In this document: positions 33,374 through 42,814 of the stretch, in pieces
Numbering within the stretch: position 1 is the stretch's first letter
Layout: each line of letters begins with the position of its first letter
Assembly (NCBI GenBank): GCA_947488175.1
Contig: CANKYO010000010.1
Span: forward strand, 96,522-160,521
From: an uncultured Paracoccaceae bacterium
Lineage (GTDB): Bacteria > Pseudomonadota > Alphaproteobacteria > Rhodobacterales > Rhodobacteraceae
Reading direction: 5' to 3'
DNA length: 64,000 nt
Notes under the pieces: generated by a model
Seen by the model: only the letters and a program-made list of their open reading frames with translations
Told to the model about the DNA's origin: nothing
Database searches by the model: none
Made by a program: the position numbers and the translations under genes

Positions 33374-33430
33374 TCACCTTTGTTTCGCAATCGTTTCGGC
33401 AATCACTCCCTTAATGTCGTATTCCGACAT
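33374..33430 (-). CDS. 18-codon ORF coupled to the 77-aa gene (possible leader)
   Basis: ATG at 33430 overlaps the stop of the 77-aa gene (TGATG) and reads SEYDIKGVIAETIAKQR to a stop at 33374, ahead of the DUF736 gene. It might be a leader peptide, a remnant of a longer gene, or chance. Confidence 0.25.
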   Translation of the reverse strand: MSEYDIKGVIAETIAKQR

Positions 33431-33663
33431 CAGCCAAAGACAACGGATTCCCAATCACTGTCAGTTTCGATTTCTTCTTCTGGTTCACAGATATGAACGC
33501 CGGTCGCGTGCATTCTTACCTTGACCCAATCCAATGGCAAAAGGTCCACGGCGACTGAGCCAAGATGTTGTATTTGTTCGTAAATGGTGACTTCATGCCC
33601 ATCATCCGTAGTGATGGTCTTCTTGGCGACGGCGCCTGGTACGACGACAAGTTCTTTTGGCAT
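33430..33663 (-). CDS. 77-aa acidic unknown protein
   Basis: Starts at ATG 33663 with GGGAGCTGGAAA before it. The sequence is beta-rich (PKELVVVPGAVAKKTITTDDG, HEVTIYEQIQHLG) and ends with an acidic run (CEPEEEIETDSDWESVV). No family recognised. It is probably the first gene of a short leftward unit that may include the DUF736 gene. Confidence 0.6.
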   Translation of the reverse strand: MPKELVVVPGAVAKKTITTDDGHEVTIYEQIQHLGSVAVDLLPLDWVKVRMHATGVHICEPEEEIETDSDWESVVFG

Positions 33664-33726
33664 TTTCCAGCTCCCAAAAGCTCTGTGCTCAAATGATCTT
33701 GCGGGAACTTTATCACGGTTTTGCCA

Positions 33727-33915
33727 TTATGAAAGAAGGCTTGTCATGTCCGTGACGACCCTGATGAAAATGGCCAGCCACATTTCCGTTCCGCCAAGAT
33801 AACCAGCGATGAAGACGCTCCAGAACCCCAACCGCGTATGGAGATCAGGCCGGGGATACGTCCTGAGGAAGTAGAAAGCGGTTCCCGAAAAAAAGACGAT
33901 GACCCATCCAAACAT
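33727..33915 (-). CDS. 62-aa two-TM membrane protein
   Basis: ATG 33915 gives FGWVIVFFSGTAFYFLRTY (TM1) and WSVFIAGYLGGTEMWLAIFIRV (TM2) with a short loop between. A longer frame to 34023 has no support. Unknown function; it is divergent from the H-NS-like gene. Confidence 0.6.
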   Translation of the reverse strand: MFGWVIVFFSGTAFYFLRTYPRPDLHTRLGFWSVFIAGYLGGTEMWLAIFIRVVTDMTSLLS

Positions 33916-34034
33916 AATCCTTCTTTTATCCTGATTGGGCGTGGACGTATACACGCTTGGCGGGAGGATGGCCGAGGTTAACTCCCTTGGACAAATGTGA
34001 TCTGTTGCGCCCAGCAACTGCATAGGACACCCAA

Positions 34035-34379
34035 ATGAAACCAGACCTCAAATCCATGACACGTAAACAGCTGGAGAAGCTCAGCACAGATATCGACATT
34101 GCACTTGCGCGCGTGTCCAAGAAGGAAATGAAACTGGCATTGGCTGCGGCCGAGAAAGCGGCAAAGGCACATGGCTTCACCCTTACCGAGGTATTGCCAG
34201 CTGGTAACCCTCAAAAAGGGTCACCGACGAAGGCAGCCAAGACACGAAAGAATCCTGGCATCCCTAAATTCGCTAATCCGGACGACAAAACCCAAACTTG
34301 GACGGGCAAAGGACGACGGCCCGATTGGTTCCTTGCCGCTATGCAGTCAGGGAAGTCTCCAGACGATCTCGCGATCTAA
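34035..34379 (+). CDS. H-NS/MvaT-like nucleoid protein
   Basis: A 114-residue protein with an N-terminal coiled coil (SMTRKQLEKLSTDIDIALARVSKKEMKLALAAAEKAAK, shown in parts) and C-terminal H-NS-type DNA-binding motif FANPDDKTQTWTGKGRRPDWF (TWTGKGRRPxW is the AT-hook-like loop). Such proteins silence AT-rich foreign DNA, and plasmid copies are thought to reduce the fitness cost of plasmid arrival. Confidence 0.9.
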   Translation: MKPDLKSMTRKQLEKLSTDIDIALARVSKKEMKLALAAAEKAAKAHGFTLTEVLPAGNPQKGSPTKAAKTRKNPGIPKFANPDDKTQTWTGKGRRPDWFLAAMQSGKSPDDLAI

Positions 34380-34463
34380 ACGCTGGGCCCAACGTAAATA
34401 GCATGAACTTCGTGCATTGATGGTATTGGCCGTACGGCTTCAGAACCTAGCGAAAACGGTACC

Positions 34464-34492
34464 GGTAACGATAACCGAGAAGTCTCGTTACC
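34464..34492. other. intergenic hairpin
   Basis: GGTAACGA/TCGTTACC, 8-bp stem with a 13-base loop, between the H-NS-like gene and the sulfotransferase. No T-run follows on either strand, so it may be an RNA structure or a protein-binding site. Confidence 0.4.
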
Positions 34493-34539
34493 TGGTCCGG
34501 GAGCGGCCGTTATTGCAAAACGCAGCGGATGTCTCGAGT

Positions 34540-34670
34540 GAGCCCAACCTGTGAATTTGATATTCTTGCTGCGTGCGCTCGCAGCGCGGAAATCGCTGCA
34601 TGTGCTCACTTGGTGGCACTGCGCGGCAGCAGAGATACCGGCCATTCGTTCACGATGCAGCGAATATATC
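34540..34670. repeat. dispersed repeat C, copy 1
   Basis: Contains GAGCCCAAC, a CTTGCTGCGTGCGCTCGCAGC core and a following CGCTGCATGTGCTC segment. A related copy is at 55213-55330 with the same order. Confidence 0.5.
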
Positions 34671-34743
34671 GGAGCAAGGATCAAGTCGCGGACGAAACGG
34701 ACCTCCAAACTTCACGAACGAATGTCCGCTCTAGGCATCGTGC

Positions 34744-35541
34744 TTAGTGGCGATTATGTTCGCTTAAGAAGCGCTGTCTCCAGTTCTGACTTTCATGATC
34801 CGCCAACTTGGCGGTCGGTGTTTCGACTTGCTGAGCCAAAGTTGGATCGCAGCCGATTGAAAAGAGAACTTCCGAAAGCACTTTTTGCGGGTTTGCTGAT
34901 AGCGCATCGTAAGCAATGCGCAGAGGTTCTATTTTCTGTTGCTTGAACCACCGTTCCCACGCGGCGTCGAGCGCACTCAACTCCTGTATGTGCCGCGCTA
35001 TCGCATCCGGGTCGTAACGCGGCTCTTTCGGAGGTGCAACGCGCTCCAATTCTGAGCCGTCAGCGTGTCGATGCCACAATCCCGTTTGCTCGGCGCGCAA
35101 CCGCGAGATGGCTTGATCCACGCGATCCTTGCGAGACAGATGAATATACGTCGTCGGTCCGAAAACGCTTTCGATGCGCTTTTCGTCGCTCCGAAGGTTT
35201 GGCGTCAAGAGCGAGAGCTGTTCCATGAAGAAGTCAAAACTACTCCGCTGCATTCGCAAGCCGAAGATGTCGGTGTGAGCAGTGCCTCTTGCCCGCGCCG
35301 CATCAATGACCGCTTGAAGTGCCGCCTCTCGCGAAGCGAATTGCTTTTCATCCAACCGATAGACGGTCAACCAACGTTCAACTGACGGGGTATGAAAATG
35401 TGAGTCAGGTATTCCAGCAACGCCGGTCGCCGCTAGCAACTTGCAAAGTAACGTACTCCCACTTCGGGGAGTTGTGCAGATCACATATGAACGCGACGGG
35501 AGCTTGGTCAAATCTTGAATGGCCTTTGGCAGTTTACCCAC
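34744..35541 (-). CDS. Stf0-family sulfotransferase
   Basis: A 265-residue protein with the PAPS-binding start of Stf0: SYVICTTPRSGSTLLCKLLA (residues 18-37), a HFHTPSVERWL segment, and a KDRVDQAISRLRAEQTGLWH stretch typical of the family. Stf0 transfers sulfate to trehalose in mycobacteria, but environmental homologues modify other surface sugars or lipids. It stands alone at the edge between the plasmid-like block and the integrase. Confidence 0.88.
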   Translation of the reverse strand: MGKLPKAIQDLTKLPSRSYVICTTPRSGSTLLCKLLAATGVAGIPDSHFHTPSVERWLTVYRLDEKQFASREAALQAVIDAARARGTAHTDIFGLRMQRSSFDFFMEQLSLLTPNLRSDEKRIESVFGPTTYIHLSRKDRVDQAISRLRAEQTGLWHRHADGSELERVAPPKEPRYDPDAIARHIQELSALDAAWERWFKQQKIEPLRIAYDALSANPQKVLSEVLFSIGCDPTLAQQVETPTAKLADHESQNWRQRFLSEHNRH

Positions 35542-35722
35542 CGATAGCAGACAGTCGTCCGAGGCGCAGCATCGGTTGAAATGGGCTCACAGCGGCCCAA
35601 TGCTCGCGCAACAAAGGCTGCCAATGTGAGTCTCTGACACCGGCCCTTCGATCAAACTGTAGGATCGTGTCGTCAGCGCGGTATTGATGATTGGGTGCGG
35701 AGGGAGGATCGGAGGGCATATC

Positions 35723-36355
35723 ATGCCAAGAGTCCAACTTCCCGCAACCACCCCAAAACGCAAAGCCTGGAACAAGGGGCGGATCATCGGTCAAAAACGG
35801 GCCTTGCTGCCAAAACAGGTCTGGGCGATCCGGGCGCGGCTCGAACTGGCAGGTTATCTACGCGATCTGTCGCTATTCAACGTCGCCATCGACAGCAAAC
35901 TTCGCGCTTGTGATCTCGTCAAATTGGCCGTGTCTGACCTGGTAAAGGATGATCGTGTGCGAGAACGCGTGTCGATCATCCAGAGCAAGACCAAGCGGCC
36001 GGTCCAGTTTGAACTGACGGAAAACACACGTGAAACCGTCTTTGCCTGGGTCAAATCACCCGAGATGTTTGCGTGTCGGTTTATGTTCCCCAGCCGCTTT
36101 TATGATCGGCCACACATCTCAACCCGCCAATATGGTCGGTTGGTGCGTGACTGGGTCACGGCGATCGGGCTAGAACCAAGTGGATATGGCACGCATTCGC
36201 TCCGCCGGACAAAGGCAGCGGAGATCTATCGAAAAACCGGCAACCTTCGCGCGGTCCAACTGCTACTTGGTCACATGAAGGTCGATAGTACAGTTCGCTA
36301 CTTTGGCGTTGAACTCGAAGACGCCCTGAGCATCGCCGAACGTATCGATATCTGA
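35723..36355 (+). CDS. tyrosine recombinase, catalytic domain only
   Basis: ATG 35723 has GGAGGG 6 bases upstream. The 210-residue protein has the box residues of tyrosine integrases: SKLRACDLVKL (Arg61), GTHSLRRTKAAEIY (His158, Arg161), LLLGH (His184) and TVRYFGV (Tyr193). It lacks the N-terminal SAM-like core-binding domain. Such short forms are known as stand-alone recombinases. It could excise or resolve the element; no att site is identifiable. A strong terminator follows at once. Confidence 0.88.
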   Translation: MPRVQLPATTPKRKAWNKGRIIGQKRALLPKQVWAIRARLELAGYLRDLSLFNVAIDSKLRACDLVKLAVSDLVKDDRVRERVSIIQSKTKRPVQFELTENTRETVFAWVKSPEMFACRFMFPSRFYDRPHISTRQYGRLVRDWVTAIGLEPSGYGTHSLRRTKAAEIYRKTGNLRAVQLLLGHMKVDSTVRYFGVELEDALSIAERIDI

Positions 36356-36363
36356 GCTACCTT

Positions 36364-36390
36364 GGCGAACGGGCCTGCCGTTCGCCATTT
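36364..36390 (+). terminator. terminator of the recombinase gene
   Basis: GGCGAACGG/CCGTTCGCC, 9-bp stem with a 5-base loop, 9 bases after the stop, followed by ATTTC. Confidence 0.75.
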
Positions 36391-36601
36391 CAATGCGGGC
36401 CTCTGTCCCCTGTGCGGCGTTGGTCGGTGCTGAGCCCATTTTACCGATTGCTGCGATCCTAACCAACGGCTGCTTTGGCGACAGCGGTGCCACGTTTACA
36501 GCATCGCGAACTTGGTAGAAGACAGTCACAATTCACAGCGTGATCTGGCGCATCGCAACAGGGCAGTGCGCTTGACCGATGACTAGAGAGGTTTCACGTG
36601 C

Positions 36602-38167
36602 TCAGATTTTCTTTTCTGCAAGAAACTGACCGATTGTCTCGGCGCAGGTTTTCCATGCGGGTTCACGTTCGATCAGAATGTGATTGCGACTCTCAAGTGG
36701 CACAAAATGTGCATTCGGAATCCCAGATGCGACCTCCCGGCCAACGTTCAGAGGGATGCGTTGATCATATCTTGAATGTAGCACGATCGTCGGCACCTTG
36801 ACTTGCGCGAGACGGTGGCGGACGTCGATCTCGCCAAAGGCGTTCTGGAAACGCGCGGCATTGCGTGGCGATGTGGTTTGACGTTGAAACTCATCGAACC
36901 ACTCAAGCTCCTCTCGCGTCGCTTCGGGCATGAATGTCCGTGAAAAGATATGCCGGTACGCCGAATTGTCGGTGCCCCAACCAAGCTCGGTCAGGGTCAA
37001 CACTGCTTCGCGTCGGGCCTGTTCCTCCGGGTCTGTCAAGTGGCGCCAACCGGCTGCATATGCGCCAACCAAGATTAAACCGGAAACGCGTTCGGGGTGG
37101 CGAACAGCATATTCAATCGACACTGCAGCGCCCTGCGATATGCCGAGCAGCGGAAACCGTTCGAGTTCCAGCTTGTCGGCGACCGCTTCAAGATCTTCGA
37201 CGAAGGCGTCGAAACTCAGGTCGTCCACGTCCCAATCCGATAGTCCGCAGCCGCGTTCATCATAGCGGATGAAGTTCCGGTAGCGGGCAATTTCCGCGAA
37301 ACTGCGGCCCCAAATCGGGCTGTTCCAGTCGAATTCGAGGTGATTTAGCCAGTTTGCGGCCTTCAACAGAGGCGGACCCTGCCCCAGCGTTGCGTAAGCG
37401 ATCTTGGTACCGTCGCACACTTTACAAAAACCTATGCGCTGAGCACGAAGAGCGCCTGCTTTGCGGTCAGCGATGCGTTGTGCTGTTTTTGCGGCAAACG
37501 ATGCAGATGCGGTTTCCGCCTGATCCGGATACGGCGACGCGAAGACTGGCAATTCTACGTCCGGGACTGAGGCAACGTTTTGTTCGGGCGGAAGCACGGC
37601 CAGCGGGTCTGCTTCTTGCCACAGACGGCGCCACTTGCGGGCGGCCATTCGATCCACATCGGGGTGCATGGCCAATTGCTTCAAGACAGTGATGTGCGCC
37701 AGCTGGGCATTCTCGCGCTCGGTGACCAGCCACATATCAAAAACGTCGTCGCCCGCGCCGTCCAGGCCATCGAGGAAGACCTGATCGAGTTGTCGTTCCA
37801 TTGCCGTTAACTCAGCTACTGTCGGCACGTCGTCACGCGTAAGCAGTCTGGTGTAGATCATCTTTGTATCTATCTCGGCACCTTCGGTATCGAAAAATAC
37901 CCGTTCCCGGTCGGCTACGATGCGTGATTGATCTTCGGAACCGCCCGCGCCGCGCAGCTTACTGAGCGCCCAACGTAAGGCCGCCTTTGGATCATCGGGC
38001 AGATTCCAAAACACTTCGCAAAGCCGTTCACGCCGGTGCGGACGATCTGTGGCCACAAGAAACGCTAACAAAGCGCGCGTTTTTCGTGAAGCGGGCAACG
38101 TGACCTCAGCACCGCCCCAAATGACGTGGAGTTGACCCAACAGAAATATCTGAAGGTTCTTTCGCAT
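36602..38167 (-). CDS. SARP-like transcription factor fused to alpha/beta hydrolase
   Basis: A 521-residue fusion. N-terminal 1-95 looks like an OmpR/SARP winged helix (KNLQIFLLGQLHVIWGG, SRKTRALLAFLVAT, RRERLCEVFW, KAALRWALSKLR). Residues 95-200 form a BTAD-like helical part, then a linker, and from about 248 an alpha/beta-hydrolase domain with YDERGCGLSD, nucleophile elbow LLGISQGAA (Ser344), an Asp in SRYDQRIP (about 473) and a His in ESRNHILIE (about 497). The hydrolase domain may sense or cleave a ligand that controls DNA binding. Such fusions occur in proteobacteria. The start overlaps nothing and the target genes are unknown. Confidence 0.85.
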   Translation of the reverse strand: MRKNLQIFLLGQLHVIWGGAEVTLPASRKTRALLAFLVATDRPHRRERLCEVFWNLPDDPKAALRWALSKLRGAGGSEDQSRIVADRERVFFDTEGAEIDTKMIYTRLLTRDDVPTVAELTAMERQLDQVFLDGLDGAGDDVFDMWLVTERENAQLAHITVLKQLAMHPDVDRMAARKWRRLWQEADPLAVLPPEQNVASVPDVELPVFASPYPDQAETASASFAAKTAQRIADRKAGALRAQRIGFCKVCDGTKIAYATLGQGPPLLKAANWLNHLEFDWNSPIWGRSFAEIARYRNFIRYDERGCGLSDWDVDDLSFDAFVEDLEAVADKLELERFPLLGISQGAAVSIEYAVRHPERVSGLILVGAYAAGWRHLTDPEEQARREAVLTLTELGWGTDNSAYRHIFSRTFMPEATREELEWFDEFQRQTTSPRNAARFQNAFGEIDVRHRLAQVKVPTIVLHSRYDQRIPLNVGREVASGIPNAHFVPLESRNHILIEREPAWKTCAETIGQFLAEKKI

Positions 38168-39099
38168 TTGTCACTCCAAGAATAATAACAAAAAACGCTT
38201 TCAATGTCCCGCTATCATGGGTTGCACAACGGCAGCAACGTTGATGAGGGCTTAGTGAAGCCGTACGAGCGGCCTTTCGCCTTACCCCTCGCTGAGTCCT
38301 CTCAGCGAAGCCCAATAGGTTTGCATCGAGACAGAAATCAAGAAAAAGCAGGATGAAACGGCCCGTCGTTACTCGCACAACCCCTCCGCCAATTATTGAG
38401 CCGGGCGGATTTTGTTAGTGACCCGCAGGCCTGGCCTACTGCGCTGCGCCAAGAGAGCCCTGATCGAGATTGCAGCGGGCCGATACGTAATCTTGTGCGC
38501 TGAGCATATCCTACCAGTGTTGAACGATTCAGGCATGCAATAGGTTGCCCATGTCTGGCAGTTGAGCTGCGCCTACATAACGAAAACAGCCAGCCGTCTC
38601 AAGGACATGCCATCAAAAGAACGCGGCTTTCGGGTCATCCACATACCGAGCCTGGTGGTCAAAAATACAACGCTTTTGGTGGGTCGTTACAACGGAGGCC
38701 TCACCGCTCGTGACAACGGTTGACGGGTAAGTGTGGCTGACAAACGCGTTCATGAGGTTAGGTCAAGTTTTGACCGCAAGCCTCTATCACGTTCCGAACT
38801 GCAATCTAAGGAGGGCCTCAACTGGACGGTGTAATCGAAGCAGTAACGACAGCACGGTGCATCATTATTGCACTGTTGGCGACGTTAACGGCGGCACCGT
38901 TACTTCACTCATCCTAACATTATCAACCTGATATCAGGCCGCGTTGCCGACGTTAGCCCGCCCCAATTCAAACTCTGAAAACAGCGCAATTCCATCCGGA
39001 CTGCGCCTTTCAAAAAACCTTTCATTGCAACGCATCGGTCCGACAGGACGCGGTGAAAATCATTACTCGACCAAATCAACACACACAAAGGATAGACAT
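38168..39099. other. non-coding gap before the RTX gene
   Basis: No CDS supported. There is an 8-bp hairpin TCGCTGAG/CTCAGCGA at 38289-38308. The last 160 bases hold the RTX gene promoter region. Content otherwise has no clear structure. Confidence 0.45.
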
Positions 39100-41739
39100 A
39101 TGACAGACCTTGCCCAGACCAGAGACGACGATACCCTCGCTGTTGGTAGCGACAACGATACCATCACCGGCAGTAGCGACGATTTTATTGTCCACCATCC
39201 TATCCGCGAGCCCATCAGTACCGTCACCAACCAGACTGCGGTTGACGCCTTTACGATCAATACCACCGAGGCGGTCGGCAATCCAAAGGTCCTCTCAAAA
39301 GCCGATGGCACACTGTTCGCAGCTTATGTAACGCGGGACGGCGATGGCAACTTCTTGATCAAGGGTCAATCTTTCGACGCATCCGGCCAGAAAATTGGAG
39401 ATGAAGTCACATTCGATATGGACGGCTCGGTTGGTTTCGTAGTCGATAAGTTCGATTTCGACATCGACATTTCGCCAAATGGACAGGTCGTCGTGAGCGC
39501 TTATGTCAGCAATCCAGCCTCAGACGATTCTCCAGATAGGCTCACGACGGCGGTTTTCGAATTCAATGATTCCGCTGAACCAATACTTCAATCGCAACAG
39601 GATGTTCCTGTATTTAACGAAACGAGTGACCTCGATCAGGTAATTACCAGCACAGATGACGGCTCTCAGGCCTTTTTCGTAGAGCGCGACAGCGCCGGGA
39701 GGATGGTCGTTAAGCAAAAAATCGATGAAGATGGTGAAGTCACAATAAATACCGTAGCAAACTTCAACCGCAACGATGATGCCGAGCTTGACGCCACTAC
39801 GCTTGTGAGTGGTCGTACCGTGATGATCCTGGACCGGAACGGCGACGACAGCGGTGGAGACGGCAGGATTCTGTTCAAAGTGTTTGGGTCCGACGGTCAG
39901 GAGGTCCGAAGCGGAAACACCGGCGACAGCAATGCGAATACACACGACGTTACGGTGACTGCAATGAAGAACAGCGGCATACTCGGCCTCGACTTATTAT
40001 TCACCGGCTTCGTGGTCGCCTGGACCGAGGAGGACGGGTTTGACTCCGACGTTCAGTTCCAGCTTTTCGGCTCAACGGGCTTCCCCATTGGACCGGTCAA
40101 AACCGTGGGTGACTCCGGTGGGGTCGACAACAACAACGAACCGACCATTGTTGCACTGGATGACGGTGGATTCATCATCTTTTACGACGATGACAATGGT
40201 GCCAACAGTGGCATCAACGGCCAGCGCTATGACTTTGCCGGTCAAGAGGTGGGCGATGTGTTCCGAATCTCAAACGAGGGCTTCAGGCCGGACGCCACCC
40301 TGACAGAGGACAATCAGGTCGCCGTCTCTTACGTCACGAATGACCGAGAGCTGAAGGTCGAAATTATTCAGTTCGAATTGAACGAGGTCTTTGGCACCGT
40401 CGGTAGTGACGAATTAACCGGAACATCTGCTGGCGACCTTATGCGCGGCTTTGAAGGCAACGATATCCTCACAGGGCTGGATGGCGATGACGAAATTCAT
40501 GGCGGTGATGGCGATGACGTCCTCATAGGCGGGTCCGGCGACGACCTGTTTTTCGGGGGTGCGGGATCGGACACATTCGTTTTCTCTGACGGTGATGGCA
40601 ATAACGAGATCCGGGGCTTTAACGCAACTAACGATGCCGAAAAAATTGATCTGACCCGCGTTTCAGCAATCACGGATTTCACCGATTTGGTTCAGAACCG
40701 CATGACGCAGGTCGGCGATGATGTCTTGATCGATCTTGGAGGCGGAAATTCTCTTCTTTTGAAGAGCGTCGACAGGGATGATCTGAACGCTTCGGATTTC
40801 CTATTGCGGTTCGCCAGCATCAACGGCACGGAAAACGACGAGACACTGACGGGAACTGAAAACGCCGACGTTATTCGCGGTCTGGAAGGCGACGATGTGA
40901 TCATCGGCGGGCGCGGCGACGATCTCCTGTTTGGCGGCGCCGGCTCTGACATCTTCGTTTTCGCTGACGGCGCCGGCAATGACGAAGTCCGGGGCTTTAA
41001 TGCCACCAACGATGCCGAAAAGATCGACATTAGCGGCATCTCCGCGGCTGGCGCCACTGATTTCGACGCACTGCTTCGCGATCATATGCAGCAAGTGGGC
41101 GACGACGTGGTCATCGATTTCGGGTCCGGGGACACTATCACACTGCGTTCCGTGCAATTGGACGACCTCGATGTGAAAGACTTCGTCTTCAGAGGCCAGA
41201 CGATTGTTGGGACCGAAGCCGACGACGTGCTTGCAGGTGGTGATGGCGATGACCAGATCAACGGGCTTGCCGGAAATGACGAGATCGATGCCGGCGATGG
41301 TGATGATGACGTAACGGGTGGCTTGGGTCGAGATACGGTGTTTCTTGGCGACGGCAACGATGTCTTTCGGGACACCGAGCAGGATGGGCCAAATGGAACG
41401 GACACTGTCTCTGGCGGTACAGGCGACGATACGTTCCACGGCGCAGGTGGCGATGACGTCTTTGACGGCGGCACAGGCAATGACCTGTTCTTCGCGGGGA
41501 GTGGTGACGAAACATTCGTGTTTGCGGACGGATTCGGCAACGACACGATCGTTGATTTCGGTGCCGATGACGTCCTCGATCTCTCAGCAGTGTCTTCCAT
41601 CGAAAGTTTGAGCGAACTGACCGATGATCACATCCGGCAGGATGGCGAAAACCTGATCATCGATGATTTGGCAGGAAATACGATCACCTTGGAAGGTATA
41701 AACATTCTGGACTTGAGCGGGGACAACTTCTTGTTTTGA
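39100..41739 (+). CDS. large RTX calcium-binding protein
   Basis: ATG 39100 is preceded by AAAGGA; 879 residues, very acidic. Residues about 45-415 form a repetitive beta domain with repeats of a V-x-A-W/Y-type core (FVVAWTEEDGFDSDVQFQLFG, then IVALDDGGFIIFYDDDNGA), likely a beta-propeller or lectin-like sensor. From about 430 three RTX blocks follow (GDDEIHGGDGDDVLIGGSGDD is typical), each ending with the serralysin-like VRGFNATNDAEKI-type block. The C-terminal 50 residues contain the type I secretion signal region. No exporter nearby. A strong terminator follows. Confidence 0.88.
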   Translation: MTDLAQTRDDDTLAVGSDNDTITGSSDDFIVHHPIREPISTVTNQTAVDAFTINTTEAVGNPKVLSKADGTLFAAYVTRDGDGNFLIKGQSFDASGQKIGDEVTFDMDGSVGFVVDKFDFDIDISPNGQVVVSAYVSNPASDDSPDRLTTAVFEFNDSAEPILQSQQDVPVFNETSDLDQVITSTDDGSQAFFVERDSAGRMVVKQKIDEDGEVTINTVANFNRNDDAELDATTLVSGRTVMILDRNGDDSGGDGRILFKVFGSDGQEVRSGNTGDSNANTHDVTVTAMKNSGILGLDLLFTGFVVAWTEEDGFDSDVQFQLFGSTGFPIGPVKTVGDSGGVDNNNEPTIVALDDGGFIIFYDDDNGANSGINGQRYDFAGQEVGDVFRISNEGFRPDATLTEDNQVAVSYVTNDRELKVEIIQFELNEVFGTVGSDELTGTSAGDLMRGFEGNDILTGLDGDDEIHGGDGDDVLIGGSGDDLFFGGAGSDTFVFSDGDGNNEIRGFNATNDAEKIDLTRVSAITDFTDLVQNRMTQVGDDVLIDLGGGNSLLLKSVDRDDLNASDFLLRFASINGTENDETLTGTENADVIRGLEGDDVIIGGRGDDLLFGGAGSDIFVFADGAGNDEVRGFNATNDAEKIDISGISAAGATDFDALLRDHMQQVGDDVVIDFGSGDTITLRSVQLDDLDVKDFVFRGQTIVGTEADDVLAGGDGDDQINGLAGNDEIDAGDGDDDVTGGLGRDTVFLGDGNDVFRDTEQDGPNGTDTVSGGTGDDTFHGAGGDDVFDGGTGNDLFFAGSGDETFVFADGFGNDTIVDFGADDVLDLSAVSSIESLSELTDDHIRQDGENLIIDDLAGNTITLEGINILDLSGDNFLF

Positions 41740-41753
41740 TCGCGTGTGAACTG

Positions 41754-41791
41754 ACGCACCGCCTGTCCCAAACGAGGTTCAGGCGGTGCGT
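41754..41791 (+). terminator. terminator of the RTX gene
   Basis: ACGCACCGCCTG (41754-41765) and CAGGCGGTGCGT (41780-41791) form a 12-bp perfect stem with a 14-base loop, 15 bases after the stop codon. Confidence 0.75.
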
Positions 41792-41892
41792 TGCCACCGG
41801 ATGAACGGCCAGGCAACGCGCCTCAATTTTTCGGGGTCAAGCAAGACCCATCCCGAACACTTCCATCAACCAAAACTGATACGGATATTGTC

Positions 41893-42441
41893 GTGCCCCA
41901 TACCCTACTTGTCTTCATTGCCATCGCTGTAGCGCTTCGCCTTGTCGCCCTTGCAATTTCGATCCAGAACGAAAAGCGGATGCTGCAAAGTGGCGCGATC
42001 GAACATCATGCCGCAACATCCCTAGTCCTGACGATCGCACATATCGGTTTCTACGTTGCTGCCATCGCCGAAGGGCTGTGGCGCGCTTCTCCGGTTTCTG
42101 CGATTTCTGTGGTTGGTCTGATCCTCTACGGTCTCGCGATGTGCGCGCTTGTTTGGGTTATCTGCACTTTAGGCCGGTTCTGGACGATCAAAGTGATCAT
42201 AGCGAGGGATCATCAGCTGATATCGAATTGGATTTTCGACAAAATCCGGCATCCGAACTACTATCTCAACATCATTCCAGAACTTATTGGTTTTGCGCTG
42301 GCTTTGCAGGCATTTGGTGTCTTGTGCTTGGCGCTGCCTCTTTACGTTGCTGTTCTTTGGTTGCGCATCCACCAAGAGGAAAAAGTAATGCAGAACCATT
42401 TTCACAAGTATGGATCAGTAGGGCGCAGCCTTGGCGCGTGA
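41893..42441 (+). CDS. isoprenylcysteine carboxyl methyltransferase-like membrane protein
   Basis: GTG 41893 is chosen because the longer frame starts inside the RTX terminator; GGA lies 8 bases upstream. About 182 residues with 4-5 membrane helices and the ICMT/PEMT signature near the C-terminus: FDKIRHPNYYLNIIPELIGFAL then RIHQEEKVMQNHFHKYG (His, Pro, Tyr and Glu in the SAM- and substrate-binding region). Such bacterial proteins methylate unknown lipids or small molecules. Confidence 0.75.
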   Translation: MPHTLLVFIAIAVALRLVALAISIQNEKRMLQSGAIEHHAATSLVLTIAHIGFYVAAIAEGLWRASPVSAISVVGLILYGLAMCALVWVICTLGRFWTIKVIIARDHQLISNWIFDKIRHPNYYLNIIPELIGFALALQAFGVLCLALPLYVAVLWLRIHQEEKVMQNHFHKYGSVGRSLGA

Positions 42442-42814
42442 TGACCACTCCGTTGGTCTCAAAACGTTTGCAAATCTGTATTGATTGGGTTGGCTAAACC
42501 AGAAAAGCGTAGTGCCTACCTACTCTTGACTTGGCCAATCTATGTACCCCCTGACCTTGCTGGTAGCGATCTTAGGTAACGGCGAAAATACAACGCTTAG
42601 AGCTGCCAACCACAACGCTGGTTCATACGCTCAGCACAACGATCGTCAGGCATAGATCACCTAAGAGACTTGCTGCAAAGCCAAACCCTTATGCCGAAGC
42701 GCTCGGAGTCGCTTGCCATGCAATTTTTATTCTTGATTTGATAAGGTCCGGCCTCGGTAAAGCCGTTCATGCCATCAAGGGAAACCCAGTATTTGAAAGA
42801 TCGGAGATCAAAAA
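42442..42814. other. non-coding gap
   Basis: No gene recognised in this 370-base stretch, which lies upstream of the 208-aa/nitroreductase pair and should carry their promoter. Confidence 0.4.

Noticed and set aside
38168..38943. Possible gene in the 780-base gap
   Set aside because: Only short frames with no family resemblance on either strand.
40692..41600. Minus-strand ORFs opposite the second RTX gene
   Set aside because: Same reason: shadows of Gly/Asp repeats.
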